Shown here piece by piece: positions 1-11,118 of a stretch of 64,000 nt of DNA. The translations under genes and the position numbers were made by a program. This DNA is from Neisseria sp. (GTDB lineage: Bacteria; Pseudomonadota; Gammaproteobacteria; Burkholderiales; Neisseriaceae). The stretch covers positions 27,104-91,103 of the forward strand of contig NZ_JAUMUI010000002.1 in assembly GCF_030530745.1 (NCBI RefSeq), written 5' to 3'. How positions within the stretch are numbered: the first letter of the stretch is position 1; the number at the start of each line of letters is the position of its first letter. Under the pieces are notes generated by a model. That model saw only the letters and a list, made by a program, of their open reading frames with translations. It did not search any database and was not told where the DNA came from.

Positions 1-426
1 GGCTTCCGCTTCGGCGGCAGGCTTGGATTGCCCGCCGTCGGGCGGCAGCTGCTTCATGCGTTCTGCCACAATGTCGCGCGCGCTTTTTTTCGGTGTGGCT
101 TTGGCGGCCGCCGCTTCTTTTTCAGACGGCCTTTCTTCTTCGCTTTGGCCGTCTGAAACGCTTTGCGCCATCGCATAAGCCTGCCCTTTGCCGGTTTTAA
201 ACAGCAGCGCGGGCATTTCGGGCGCCAGATCGGCGCGGACAGTTTCAATGGCGGCGGCAAAACTGTTTTTCAACATATTGACGGCAAACTGGTTTTTGCC
301 ATACACCACCCATACGCCGTTTTCCTCGCCCACGGTTAACGGCACAACCCAGGTTTGAAACTGCTGCACCGGTAAAGTGTCGTGTAGGCGGCGCAAACAT
401 TGCGGCCAAAATTCTGCAAGCGTCAT
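1..426 (-). CDS. dnaA: Chromosomal replication initiator DnaA, N-terminal part (runs off the window)
   Basis: DnaA binds DnaA boxes at oriC, opens the duplex and recruits the helicase. The minus strand from the ATG at 426 reads MTLAEFWPQCLRRLHDTLP and continues through domain I (self-association and helicase interaction, about residues 1-85) into the charged, variable domain II linker, which contains in-frame uptake-sequence peptides (VSDG, RPSE). The AAA+ and DNA-binding domains lie outside the window. It diverges from rpmH, the usual arrangement near bacterial origins. A TATAAT-like -10 lies on the minus strand at 444-439. The identification rests on my recognition of the neisserial DnaA N-terminus; start and frame are clear. 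Confidence 0.93.
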   Translation of the reverse strand, partial: MTLAEFWPQCLRRLHDTLPVQQFQTWVVPLTVGEENGVWVVYGKNQFAVNMLKNSFAAAIETVRADLAPEMPALLFKTGKGQAYAMAQSVSDGQSEEERPSEKEAAAAKATPKKSARDIVAERMKQLPPDGGQSKPAAEAEA

Positions 427-613
427 GTCAGGTGCCCGATTATAGCGGTTTTATACAAAACAAATAATGAAAGCGTTCCCAAAAAATACCGCATTTCCCG
501 ACACGGCTCTGCAAACGGAACACTTCCGAACCAACGAAATTAAAAACAGCAGGCCGTTGTTTTTCAGACGGCCTGTTGCATTGTTGCAAAGATTCGGTAG
601 ATTATACCGAAAA

Positions 614-622
614 TTATCCACA
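614..622 (+). promoter_or_regulatory. DnaA box
   Basis: TTATCCACA matches the DnaA-box consensus TTATNCACA exactly. It lies 188 bp upstream of the dnaA start, so it could serve origin function or dnaA autoregulation. Confidence 0.6.
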
Positions 623-765
623 ACCGCCATCAGCCGCAACAGTTAAAGCACGCTCCGACCCATACCGTCCGGAAACCGTATACCCTCCCGCAAAGGCCGT
701 CTGAAAACAAACCCGCCGACAAACGAAGGTAAAACAGGGCTCAGTCGGATCAAACTGTTTATTAA

Positions 766-794
766 TTGACAAAACCCTAAATTTAGGGTGTAAT
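766..794 (+). promoter_or_regulatory. rpmH operon promoter with palindromic spacer
   Basis: A perfect -35 (TTGACA, 766-771) is followed at 17 bp by TGTAAT (789-794), a good sigma70 promoter 36 bp before the rpmH ATG. Positions 774-789 (ACCCTAAATTTAGGGT) form a perfect 16-bp palindrome between the -35 and -10 boxes, a location typical of a repressor operator or a MerR-type site. Confidence 0.7.
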
Positions 795-829
795 CCAAAG
801 TTTAATTTTCTGCCATTTAGGAAACAGAC

Positions 830-964
830 ATGAAACGCACTTACCAACCCTCAGTAACCAAACGCAAACGCACCCACGGCTTTCTGGTACGCTCCAAAAC
901 CCGCGGCGGCCGTGCCGTTTTGGCCGCACGCCGTGCCAAAGGCCGCAAACGCCTGGCCGTGTAA
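830..964 (+). CDS. rpmH: 50S ribosomal protein L34
   Basis: L34 is a small, very basic protein of the large ribosomal subunit. The 44-residue product starts [18 protein letters not shown] and ends [11 protein letters not shown], the usual length and near-universal family sequence. It is preceded by TAGGAAA as ribosome binding site and by a strong promoter at 766-794. The rnpA start follows within two bases of the stop codon, so the two are co-transcribed, the conserved rpmH-rnpA pairing next to dnaA. Confidence 0.98.
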   Translation: MKRTYQPSVTKRKRTHGFLVRSKTRGGRAVLAARRAKGRKRLAV

Positions 965-965
965 C

Positions 966-1307
966 TTGAAACAAGGCTTCGCCAAGCGCTACCGCTTGCT
1001 GAAAACGGATGACTTTTCATCCGTTTTTGCATTTAAAAAACAGCACGGCTCGGCGCTCATGCAGGTTTTCTACCTGTCCGGCAACGGCTTGGGCCATGCC
1101 CGCTTGGGCTTGGTGGTGAGTAAAAAAACCGCCAAACGCGCGCACGAGCGCAACTATATGAAACGGGTGGTGCGCGAATGGTTCCGCTGCCATAAAGAAA
1201 CGCTGCCGCCCAACGATTTCATCGTACGCGTGCGCCGCCCTTTCAACCGAAAAACCGCCGCCGAAGCCCGCTCGCAGCTGGCACGGCTGATACGCAAAGC
1301 ATCCTGA
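966..1307 (+). CDS. rnpA: Ribonuclease P protein component
   Basis: RnpA is the protein cofactor of the RNase P ribozyme that removes tRNA 5' leaders. The product has the N-terminal [16 protein letters not shown] segment and the RNR signature ([17 protein letters not shown]), followed by a basic C-terminus. I chose the TTG at 966, two bases after the rpmH stop, giving 113 residues, which fits the family. An in-frame ATG at 912 lies inside rpmH and would add unrelated residues. The stop codon overlaps the yidD ATG (TGATG), indicating translational coupling. Confidence 0.9.
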   Translation: MKQGFAKRYRLLKTDDFSSVFAFKKQHGSALMQVFYLSGNGLGHARLGLVVSKKTAKRAHERNYMKRVVREWFRCHKETLPPNDFIVRVRRPFNRKTAAEARSQLARLIRKAS

Positions 1308-1519
1308 TGGCCGCCAAACTGCTGCTGTGGCTGATACGGTTTTACCGATATGCCGTCAGCCCGCTGATCCCCCCCCGCTGCCGCTACACCCCCACCTGCT
1401 CGCAATATGCCGTAGAGGCGGTGAAAAAATACGGCGCACTCAAAGGCGGCTGGCTGGCCGCCAAGCGCATCGCCCGCTGCCATCCTTGGGGCGGCTGCGG
1501 CCACGATCCCGTGCCTTAG
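1307..1519 (+). CDS. yidD: Membrane protein insertion efficiency factor YidD
   Basis: YidD is a small membrane-associated protein that aids YidC-dependent insertion of inner-membrane proteins. The 70-residue product shows the family core: [12 protein letters not shown], then [11 protein letters not shown] with its conserved cysteines, and [13 protein letters not shown] at the end. It overlaps rnpA by one base and sits in the conserved rpmH-rnpA-yidD-yidC order. A MITE-like element now separates it from yidC. Confidence 0.95.
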   Translation: MAAKLLLWLIRFYRYAVSPLIPPRCRYTPTCSQYAVEAVKKYGALKGGWLAAKRIARCHPWGGCGHDPVP

Positions 1520-1892
1520 CCCCGAACGCCGGCAATGAGCGCGATGCATTTCAGACGACCTGCCGCCAGCGGCATATTTTTCCACCGTAAGCAGGCACTT
1601 TCTATATAATGCCGCCTGAAACCGCCGGACGGATATTTCCGGCAAAATCCGCATGAAAACCGGCACCCCGGCCCCGGCAACCAACTTTTCTACACCCGAA
1701 CCTTAGGGGCTGTTGACAATTGGCCGGCGAAGCGGTTTTTTGAGGCAAAAACCGCGTATGCAAGGCAAAAAGCGCAGCAAGGTTGAACACCTTGCGAGCA
1801 TTTTTAACGCCGCAGACGGGGATTTTTGACCAAAAATACCGCCGTTGCGCTAATTGTCAACAGACCCTAGTAAGTATCACCAGGAAGATTCT
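1520..1892. other. yidD-yidC spacer with MITE-A insertion
   Basis: There is no gene here. The first 180 bp contain a degenerate uptake word and a TATAAT (1605-1610) with no clear -35 box. The remainder is the 162-bp MITE-A copy, which ends 25 bp before the yidC ATG. A short stretch with CAGGAAG as ribosome binding site (1881-1887) follows. Confidence 0.6.
1706..1867. mobile_element. MITE-A copy 1 (162 bp, TA-flanked)
   Basis: A 162-bp non-coding element with terminal inverted repeats, GGGGCTGTTGACAATT at the left and AATTGTCAACAGACCC at the right, flanked by TA on both sides (1704-1705, 1868-1869). A copy of identical length lies at 38460-38621 and a decayed left end at 19384. No transposase is encoded. 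Inverted ends, fixed size and TA flanks fit a miniature inverted-repeat transposable element mobilised in trans; the parent family is not known to me. Confidence 0.75.
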
Positions 1893-3542
1893 ATGGACTT
1901 CAAACGATTAATGATTTTTTTTGCTGTGGCTGCGGCAATCCTGTTCGGCTGGGAACAAATGTTCCCCTCGCCCAAACCCAGCCCCGCGCAACAGCAGGCG
2001 GCGCAAACCGCGCAGCAAAGCGCCGCGCTGCAGGCAGGTCATGCCGCCGAGCTTACCCCTACTGTTCCGGTTACCGTTACCACCGACATGGTTAAAGCCG
2101 TTATCGACGAAAAAACCGGCGACCTGCGCGGCCTGACCCTGCTGAAATACAACTCGAACAGCGACGAAAGCAAAGACTTCGTGCTGTTTAACGACAGCAA
2201 GGCCCACACCTATATCGCCCAATCCGAATTATTGGATTCAGACGGCCAAAACGTGCTGAAAGGCCTCGCGTTTACCGCCCCGCAGAAACAATACACCCTC
2301 AGCGGCGATAAAACCGAAGTGCGCTTGAGCGCGCCTGAAACCGCCGGTTTGAAAATCGACAAAGTTTACACCTTCACCAAAGGCAGCTACGTTATCAACA
2401 TGCGTTACGACGTAACCAACGCCAGCGGTGCGCCGGTTAAACTTGATGCCGTTTACCGCCTGCTGCGCGACAGCAGCAAGCCCGAAGGGGAAGGCTATTT
2501 CAACCAAACCTACGCAGGCCCCGTGGTTTACACCCCCGCCGGCGAGTTTGAAAAAGTACCGTTCGGCGATTTGGACGACGATTACAATTCCGGCAAAGAC
2601 CGTGCCGAATACGTGCGCAAAACCGACAGCGGCTGGCTGGGCATGATCCAACACTACTTCATGGCCACGTGGATTCTGCAACCCAAAGACGGCCAAACCG
2701 TCTGCGCCGCCGGCGCCTGCCGGATTGACTTAAAACGCCGCAGCGACAACCTCTATTCTGCAGCCGTGCGCGTGCCCTTGGCCGCCGTACCCGCAGGCGG
2801 CAAACTCGATACAGGCATCGGACTGTATGCCGGACCGCAAACCACCGACGTTATCAGCAAAGTGGCCGACAACCTGCAGCTTGCCAAAGATTACGGCAAA
2901 GTGCACATCTTCGCCTCGCCGCTCTTCTGGCTCCTGAACAAACTGCACGACTTCACCGGCAACTGGGGCTGGGCGATTGTTTTGCTGACCATTATCGTCA
3001 AAGCCGTCTTCTATCCGCTCACCAACGCCTCCTACCGTTCGATGGCGAAAATGCGCGCCGTCGCCCCGCGCCTGCAGGCATTGAAAGAGAAATACGGCGA
3101 CGACCGCATGGCCATGCAGCAGGCCATGATGCAAATGTATAAAGACGAAAAAATCAACCCGCTCGGCGGCTGCCTGCCGATGCTGCTGCAAATCCCCGTG
3201 TTCATCGGATTGTATTGGGCGATTTTCTCTTCGGTAGAACTGCGCCAGGCGCCGTGGTTGGGCTGGATTACCGACTTGAGCCGCCCCGACCCGTGGTTTA
3301 TCCTGCCCGTGATTATGGCGGCCACCATGTTCATCCAAACCTATCTGAACCCGCCGCCCACCGATCCGATGCAGGCCAAAATGATGAAAATCATGCCGGT
3401 GATTTTCTCGGTGATGTTCTTCTTCTTCCCCGCAGGTTTGGTGCTTTACTGGGTGGTCAACAACATCCTCACCATCGCTCAGCAGTGGTATATCAACAAG
3501 AGTATTGAAAAACAGCGAGCCGCCGGCGAAGTGGTATCGTAA
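1893..3542 (+). CDS. yidC: Membrane protein insertase YidC
   Basis: YidC inserts and folds inner-membrane proteins, alone or with SecYEG. The 549-residue product begins with TM1 (MDFKRLMIFFAVAAAILFGW), then a Pro/Ala/Gln-rich linker, a large periplasmic beta-domain (about residues 60-330) and the conserved C-terminal five-helix core, with INPLGGCLPMLLQIPVFIGLY and the final VLYWVVNNILTIAQQW. This is the Gram-negative form and length. I chose the ATG at 1893, preceded by CAGGAAG; an upstream in-frame extension runs into the MITE. A DUS hairpin terminator follows. Confidence 0.97.
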   Translation: MDFKRLMIFFAVAAAILFGWEQMFPSPKPSPAQQQAAQTAQQSAALQAGHAAELTPTVPVTVTTDMVKAVIDEKTGDLRGLTLLKYNSNSDESKDFVLFNDSKAHTYIAQSELLDSDGQNVLKGLAFTAPQKQYTLSGDKTEVRLSAPETAGLKIDKVYTFTKGSYVINMRYDVTNASGAPVKLDAVYRLLRDSSKPEGEGYFNQTYAGPVVYTPAGEFEKVPFGDLDDDYNSGKDRAEYVRKTDSGWLGMIQHYFMATWILQPKDGQTVCAAGACRIDLKRRSDNLYSAAVRVPLAAVPAGGKLDTGIGLYAGPQTTDVISKVADNLQLAKDYGKVHIFASPLFWLLNKLHDFTGNWGWAIVLLTIIVKAVFYPLTNASYRSMAKMRAVAPRLQALKEKYGDDRMAMQQAMMQMYKDEKINPLGGCLPMLLQIPVFIGLYWAIFSSVELRQAPWLGWITDLSRPDPWFILPVIMAATMFIQTYLNPPPTDPMQAKMMKIMPVIFSVMFFFFPAGLVLYWVVNNILTIAQQWYINKSIEKQRAAGEVVS

Positions 3543-3551
3543 CCGGCAGGC

Positions 3552-6134
<2,583 letters not shown>

Positions 6135-6167
6135 AAACTTGCGCCGAAACCTTTGCAAAACCCGATC

Positions 6168-6217
6168 AGGCCGTCTGAAAATGCCGATGCAACCGCCCCG
6201 CGCTTTTCAGACGGCCT
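6168..6217. terminator. Terminator after gyrB (inverted uptake sequences)
   Basis: Inverted copies of AGGCCGTCTGAAAA at 6168-6181 and 6204-6217 enclose a 22-base loop downstream of gyrB. Confidence 0.7.
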
Positions 6218-6287
6218 GAGACTTTTGCGAAATTGTTTAGGGCTTCTGAAACAAATACAGTTAAACCGCTTATTTAATAACCGATCC

Positions 6288-6363
6288 GTCATACTCGGGC
6301 TTGACCCGAGTATCTGTTATTCCTTCTAAACAAAAAGATACTCGGGTCTAACCCGAGTATGAC
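6288..6363. repeat. Nested TCGGG palindromic repeat
   Basis: Each half is itself a hairpin (ACTCGGG and CCCGAGT around a 5-base loop), and the two halves (6288-6314 and 6338-6363) are inverted copies of each other, GTCATACTCGGG to CCCGAGTATGAC. The 76-bp unit lies between gyrB and rsmJ and looks like a dispersed REP-type element. Confidence 0.7.
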
Positions 6364-6422
6364 GCAGATGTTTTATTATATAAAGGCCTTTGCAAAACCG
6401 CCTTCAGGCCGTCTGAACAACC

Positions 6423-7160
6423 ATGATCCCCGTTTATCTCACCGAATCCGCAACCGAATCCGCGCGCAGCCTGATCAGCCGCTTCAGTTTAACCGTATGC
6501 GGCAGCCTGCCGCAGCAGGGCGAATATCTGCTGGCCGATTCAGACGGCCTTTCGTTGTGCTGCGCCGGCGAAAAAGGGCGCGTGCGGGCAGACTTCACCG
6601 GCGGCACAGCGCAATACCGCCGCACCAAAGGCGGTGGCGAACTGATTGCCAAAGCCGTCAACCATACCGCCTCCGCTACCGTTTGGGACGGCACCGGCGG
6701 CTTGGGGCGCGACACATTCGTGCTGGCCTCGCTGGGGCTGCAAGTGCACACGTTCGAGCAAAACCCCGCCGTAGCCGCCCTGCTTTCAGACGGCCTGAAA
6801 CGCGCGCTCGAATGCCCCGAAACCGCCGCCATCGCCAACCGCATCACCCTGCATTTCGGCGACACTTGCGCACTGCTGCCCCAGCTGGCTGCCGCCACCG
6901 GCCGCCCCGATGTGGTGTATCTCGACCCGATGTATCCCGAAAGCCGCAAAACCGCCGCTGTGAAAAAGGAAATGGCTTATTTCCACAGTTTGGTGGGCAC
7001 GGCGCAAAACGAAGGAGGACTGCTTGCCGCCGCCCGTGCGGCCGCAAAAAAGCGCGTCGTCGTCAAACGTCCGCGCTTGGGGGAGTTCCTCAACCGTGAA
7101 CCGCCCGCCTATCAATATACAGGCAAAAGCACGCGGTTTGATGTCTATCTGCCGCTATAG
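6423..7160 (+). CDS. rsmJ: 16S rRNA (guanine1516-N2)-methyltransferase
   Basis: RsmJ methylates G1516 of 16S rRNA using S-adenosylmethionine. The 245-residue product has the family SAM-binding motif WDGTGGLGRDTFVLASLG (about residues 88-105), an acidic motif LHFGDTCALLP, and the catalytic-loop motif VVYLDPMYPES, with a C-terminal VVVKRPRLGEFL. The length is usual for RsmJ. The ATG at 6423 overlaps the end of an uptake sequence (GTCTGAACAACCATG). It stands alone and is followed by two hairpins. Confidence 0.93.
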   Translation: MIPVYLTESATESARSLISRFSLTVCGSLPQQGEYLLADSDGLSLCCAGEKGRVRADFTGGTAQYRRTKGGGELIAKAVNHTASATVWDGTGGLGRDTFVLASLGLQVHTFEQNPAVAALLSDGLKRALECPETAAIANRITLHFGDTCALLPQLAAATGRPDVVYLDPMYPESRKTAAVKKEMAYFHSLVGTAQNEGGLLAAARAAAKKRVVVKRPRLGEFLNREPPAYQYTGKSTRFDVYLPL

Positions 7161-7192
7161 CCGGTAAATCTGCTTTTTCTACCGGCGAAAAG

Positions 7193-7241
7193 AAGTTTTT
7201 TAAAGGGGGCCGTCCTAAGGACGGCCCCCTTTAAAAAACTT
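7193..7241. terminator. 49-bp near-perfect palindrome downstream of rsmJ
   Basis: Two 24-base arms are exact inverted copies around a single A. The stem is GC-rich in the middle (GGGGGCCGTCC) with A/T runs at the outer ends, so it would work as a rho-independent terminator in either direction. It is not built from uptake sequences, unlike most terminators here. Confidence 0.7.
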
Positions 7242-7309
7242 GGAGCTAATCTGTTTAAGCCCTTTTATATGTGATTTTTCTATAGCGAAAAAACTTCATT
7301 TCTGCCACG

Positions 7310-7395
7310 GCGTTGCCATGCCTTGCCGTACGACTGTACTACCTGCGGCTTGCTGCCTTGTGGTAAAAATAAGTTTTTCCACTATATCGCGCTGC
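7310..7395. repeat. Dispersed intergenic repeat, copy 1
   Basis: The segment contains CCACGGCGTTG, a central stretch with GCGGCTTGCTGCCTTGT, and ends near TTCCACTATA. A shorter related copy with an internal deletion lies at 54195-54255. I recall similar sequence between genes in other Neisseria genomes. It encodes no protein. Confidence 0.5.
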
Positions 7396-7422
7396 GTTAT
7401 ATTGACTGTAGCCGCTGTGTAA

Positions 7423-7453
7423 AAAAGCCCGCTTCATTAAAAAGCAGGCTTTT
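7423..7453 (-). terminator. secA terminator
   Basis: AAAAGCCCGCTT and AAGCAGGCTTTT form an inverted repeat with a short A/T loop, starting five bases beyond the secA stop. On the minus strand it ends in a T run. Confidence 0.75.
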
Positions 7454-7457
7454 GCGC

Positions 7458-10214
7458 TTAATCCAGTTTGCCGTGGCAGTGTTTGTATTTTCGGCCGCTG
7501 CCGCACGGGCAGAGGTCGTTGCGGTGGACGATTCGGCCTTGTTTGGCGAGCGCTTCGGGAGCAAAATCGTTACCGGCAGGGTCGAATGCTTCGGTGGCAA
7601 GATCATCGCGCGACTCGCCCAATACGTCTTCCATGGAAGGAGCACCGGAGTGGATGGCATGCATGGCAGAAGGTTCCTGCGGTTCGCTGTCGGCAATCAT
7701 ATCGTCGGCCTGTTCAATCTGCACCGAAGTCAGCAGGGAGGCAACGTTTTGTTTGATGCCGTTCCATAAATGCTGGAACATGATAAAGGCTTCGCGTTTG
7801 TATTCCTGTTTGGGGTTTTTCTGGGCGTAGCTGCGCAAGTGGATGCCTTGGCGCAGATAGTCCATGGCGGCGAGGTGTTCGCGCCAGTTGTTGTCGATTA
7901 CCTGCAGCAATACGTTGCGTTCGAAGTTGGTCATGTTTTGCTTGCCGACCAGTTCGGTTTTGTCGGCATATTCTTGTTCCACTTGGGCAATCAAACGTTC
8001 TTTTACGTCTTGGTTGTCGAGTGTGTTGTTTTCCTTCAACCAGCCGCGCACATCGGCATGAACGCGGAATTCGCCCGCCAATTGTGATTCGAGTGCGGGC
8101 AGGTCCCATTGTTCTTCCATGCTGTCGGGCGGCATGTGGTTATCTACCAAATCGCCGATAACTTCTTCGCGGATGCTCTTGGCCAAACCGCTCACGTCTT
8201 GGTTGGTGAGGATTTCGTTGCGGTAGTGGTAAATCACTTTGCGCTGGTCGTTGGCCACATCGTCGTATTCCAAAACCTGTTTGCGCATATCGAAGTTACG
8301 GCCTTCCACTTTGCGTTGCGCACCTTCGATTTGACGGGTGAGCATGCCGTGTTCGATGGCAACGCCGCGCTCCGGCGCAAGGCGGTTGAGGATGGCCGCG
8401 GCGCGGTCGAGGGCGAACAGGCGCAGGAGCGGGTCTTCAAACGAGAGGTAGAAACGGCTGGAACCGGGGTCGCCCTGACGCCCGGCGCGGCCGCGCAGCT
8501 GGTTGTCGATACGGCGGCTTTCGTGGCGTTCGGTGCCGATAATGTGCAGGCCGCCTGCATTCAGTACGCGCCGGTGATCGGCTTCCCAGCTGTTTTCGAG
8601 TTTGGAAATGCGGTCTTGCTTTTCATCGTCGCTCAAGGTTTCGTCGGCACGGACGGCGTCGCTCTGGTGTTTGACGTTGCCGCCCAAAACGATGTCGGTG
8701 CCGCGGCCGGCCATGTTGGTGGCCACGGTAATCATGCTGGGTTTGCCCGCCTGTGCCACAATCAGGGCTTCGCGCTCGTGTTCTTTAGCATTGAGCACGT
8801 TATGGGGCAGACCGGCCTGGGTGAGCAGGCGCGATACCAGCTCTGAGTTTTCAATGCTGGTGGTGCCTACCAAAACAGGCTGGCCTTTGTCGAAACAGGC
8901 TTGGATATCGTTAATGACAGCTTCGTATTTTTCTTCGGCGGTGCGGAAGATTTGGTCGTTGAAGTCTTTGCGCTGCATCGGGCGGTTGGTGGGGATAATT
9001 ACTGTTTCCAACCCGTAAATGCTTTGGAATTCGAAGGCTTCGGTGTCAGCCGTGCCGGTCATGCCGGAGAGTTTTTTATACAGGCGGAAGTAGTTTTGGA
9101 AGGTAATCGACGCCAGTGTCTGGTTTTCGCGTTTGATTTCAACGCCTTCTTTGGCTTCCACTGCCTGGTGCAGGCCTTCTGACCAGCGGCGGCCCGCCAT
9201 CAGACGGCCTGTGAATTCGTCGACAATTACAATTTCGCCCTCCTGAATCACATAGTGCTGGTCTTTGTGGAACAGGGTATGGGCGCGCAGTGCTGCCATC
9301 AGGTGGTGCATCAGCATGATGTTGGCGGCAGAATAGAGCGAATCTCCTTCTTGCAACAGGCCCATTTCGGCCAGAATTTCTTCGGCGTGTTCATGACCCG
9401 CTTCGCTCAAAATTACTTGGTGCGCTTTTTCGTCGACCCAATAGTCGCCTTCTCCTTCTTCGGTTTCTTGGCGGATAAGGCGTGCGGGCACTTTGTCCAT
9501 CACTTGGTAGAGCTGCACGTTGTCGTCGGCCTGGCCGGAAATAATCAGCGGGGTGCGTGCTTCGTCAATCAGAATCGAATCGACTTCGTCGACCACGGCG
9601 AAATTCAAACCGCGCTGCACTTTGTCGTATTGGTCGGTTACCATGTTGTCGCGCAGGTAATCGAAGCCGAATTCGTTGTTGGTGCCGTAGGTGATGTCGG
9701 CGTTGTAGGCGGTTTGGCGGAAGAAAGGCTGCATATCGCTCACGATCACGCCCACGGTCAGGCCGAGGAAGTTATACAGCGGTTCCATAATGCCCGCATC
9801 GCGTGCGGCCAGATAATCGTTGACGGTAACCACGTGCACGCCTTTGCCGGCCAGTGCATTGAGGTAAACGGCCAGTGTGGCCACCAGGGTTTTTCCCTCG
9901 CCGGTGCGCATTTCGGCGATTTTACCGTTGTGCAGCACCATGCCACCGATCAGCTGCACGTCGAAATGGCGCATGTTCAGCACACGGCGGCCGGCTTCGC
10001 GGCAGACGGCGAAAGCTTCGGGAAGAATGTCGTTTAAGCTTGCGCCTTCGGCAAGGCGCTGTTTGAATTCCGGGGTTTTGGCTTGCAGTTCTTCGTCGCT
10101 CAGAGCCTGCATCTGCGGCTCTAATTCATTGATTTTGTCTACGGTTTTACGGTATTGTTTGAGCAGGCGGTCGTTGCGGCTGCCAAATATTTTTTTGGCT
10201 AAGTTGGTAAGCAT
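7458..10214 (-). CDS. secA: Preprotein translocase ATPase SecA
   Basis: SecA is the motor that drives unfolded preproteins through SecYEG. The 918-residue product starts [21 protein letters not shown]. It has the Walker A region [13 protein letters not shown], the DEAD-like [21 protein letters not shown], the preprotein cross-linking and helical scaffold regions, [20 protein letters not shown], and the C-terminal zinc motif [14 protein letters not shown] used for SecB and phospholipid contact. The ATG at 10214 follows GGAAAT on the minus strand; an open frame continues upstream but lacks family sequence. It diverges from dciA. Confidence 0.98.
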   Translation of the reverse strand: MLTNLAKKIFGSRNDRLLKQYRKTVDKINELEPQMQALSDEELQAKTPEFKQRLAEGASLNDILPEAFAVCREAGRRVLNMRHFDVQLIGGMVLHNGKIAEMRTGEGKTLVATLAVYLNALAGKGVHVVTVNDYLAARDAGIMEPLYNFLGLTVGVIVSDMQPFFRQTAYNADITYGTNNEFGFDYLRDNMVTDQYDKVQRGLNFAVVDEVDSILIDEARTPLIISGQADDNVQLYQVMDKVPARLIRQETEEGEGDYWVDEKAHQVILSEAGHEHAEEILAEMGLLQEGDSLYSAANIMLMHHLMAALRAHTLFHKDQHYVIQEGEIVIVDEFTGRLMAGRRWSEGLHQAVEAKEGVEIKRENQTLASITFQNYFRLYKKLSGMTGTADTEAFEFQSIYGLETVIIPTNRPMQRKDFNDQIFRTAEEKYEAVINDIQACFDKGQPVLVGTTSIENSELVSRLLTQAGLPHNVLNAKEHEREALIVAQAGKPSMITVATNMAGRGTDIVLGGNVKHQSDAVRADETLSDDEKQDRISKLENSWEADHRRVLNAGGLHIIGTERHESRRIDNQLRGRAGRQGDPGSSRFYLSFEDPLLRLFALDRAAAILNRLAPERGVAIEHGMLTRQIEGAQRKVEGRNFDMRKQVLEYDDVANDQRKVIYHYRNEILTNQDVSGLAKSIREEVIGDLVDNHMPPDSMEEQWDLPALESQLAGEFRVHADVRGWLKENNTLDNQDVKERLIAQVEQEYADKTELVGKQNMTNFERNVLLQVIDNNWREHLAAMDYLRQGIHLRSYAQKNPKQEYKREAFIMFQHLWNGIKQNVASLLTSVQIEQADDMIADSEPQEPSAMHAIHSGAPSMEDVLGESRDDLATEAFDPAGNDFAPEALAKQGRIVHRNDLCPCGSGRKYKHCHGKLD

Positions 10215-10557
10215 GAGATTTCCTGTGGCGGAATGTGTTTGCGGCATTCCGGCTGAAACAGACGGATCGTAAAAATCAAACCCGAATTTTAACACAAGCC
10301 GTTTGGCAGGGTTACAATGCCGTCTGAAATGGCGGCAGTTTGACCAAATTTCAACTTCCCTTACTTTGCGGGCATTTTTGAAAATACGGCAAATTTGGTT
10401 TTTTGCGGATTTTTTATGCCAAATTTTTCGAGAATTTTTAGCCGGACAGGTAGAGGTTGCATGCAAAACGGTTATATGTGGCATAAAATGCTTAAAAGAA
10501 ATATGCGCTGCAGAAATTACGGACACTATTACTAAAACAACACTCAAGGCAGTTACT
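10215..10557. other. secA-dciA divergent promoter region
   Basis: A 343-bp spacer between two divergent genes, AT-rich around 10370-10440. It holds one uptake word near 10320 and no gene. A TAAAAT (10484-10489) could be a -10 box for the plus-strand gene, but no matching -35 box is convincing. Confidence 0.4.
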
Positions 10558-10980
10558 ATGGATTTGAACCGGCTGGGCGGGCGCGACGGGCATTTGCAGG
10601 TCCTGTTGCATCACTCGCAGCAATGGCTCAGGCTGGATGCCGAAATCAAGCAGATGATGCCCGCCAACCTGCGCGCGCATTTTCAGACGGCCTGTGTGGA
10701 AAACGGCGTATTGGTTTTGCTGGCCGGCAACAATATGGTTTCTTCGCGCCTGCGCATGATCGCCCCGGGGCTGCTGCCGCGTTTGCAGGCGCTGCACCCC
10801 GACATCGCCGGTGTGCGCGTGAAGGTTTTACCCAAGCAGCCGCAAACGCCCCGGGCCAACAGCTTGAAGTTGAGTGCGGCTGCGCTGGAAGGCTTCAGGC
10901 ACGCTGCCGGGCAGCTGCAGCACCACCCCGAGCTGGCGCAGGCACTGCAACGGCTGGCGGAAAAACACGGAAAAGACTGA
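10558..10980 (+). CDS. dciA: DUF721 protein, DciA-like helicase loader
   Basis: DciA proteins (DUF721) replace DnaC/DnaI in most bacteria by loading the replicative helicase DnaB. The 140-residue product has an N-terminal DUF721/KH-like fold: [44 protein letters not shown], then VRVKVLP. A helical, Gln/Ala-rich tail follows. I chose the ATG at 10558 because family similarity begins there, although the frame is open further up. Its position next to secA matches beta- and gammaproteobacteria. Function is inferred from family and context. Confidence 0.75.
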   Translation: MDLNRLGGRDGHLQVLLHHSQQWLRLDAEIKQMMPANLRAHFQTACVENGVLVLLAGNNMVSSRLRMIAPGLLPRLQALHPDIAGVRVKVLPKQPQTPRANSLKLSAAALEGFRHAAGQLQHHPELAQALQRLAEKHGKD

Positions 10981-10981
10981 G

Positions 10982-11028
10982 AAAGGCCGGAGCCGTCTGA
11001 AAACATGTTCAGACGGCTCCGGCCTTTT
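10982..11028. terminator. Terminator after dciA
   Basis: Arms of 20 bases (AAAGGCCGGAGCCGTCTGAA and its complement) around a 6-base loop end in TTTT. The stem extends the uptake-sequence pair with extra GC pairs. Confidence 0.85.
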
Positions 11029-11118
11029 ACATGCAATGCCGATAATGCTAACATCAAAAGCCGTTTACGAAGCCTTTGGCAAAGGCTGCAATCCAAACAA
11101 TTAAAGGAGAAAAGCACG

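Larger units (their letters stand above)
427..829. other. dnaA-rpmH intergenic region, possible part of the origin
   Basis: This 403-bp spacer between divergent dnaA and rpmH has no credible gene. It carries one perfect DnaA box (TTATCCACA, 614-622), uptake-sequence copies near 570 and 695, and the rpmH promoter. Only one perfect box was found, so calling this oriC is an inference from gene order and not from a box cluster. Confidence 0.45.

Noticed and set aside
912-965. Upstream ATG start for rnpA
   Set aside because: It lies inside rpmH and adds residues absent from the family; the TTG at 966 gives the normal length.
6219-6240. GAGACTTTTGCGAAATTG as a third MITE-B end
   Set aside because: It differs at several positions from GAGACCTTTGCAAAA, and no inverted partner was found downstream.
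9255-10037. Long plus-strand open frame opposite secA
   Set aside because: Antisense shadow rich in His, Val and Phe; secA occupies the whole stretch.
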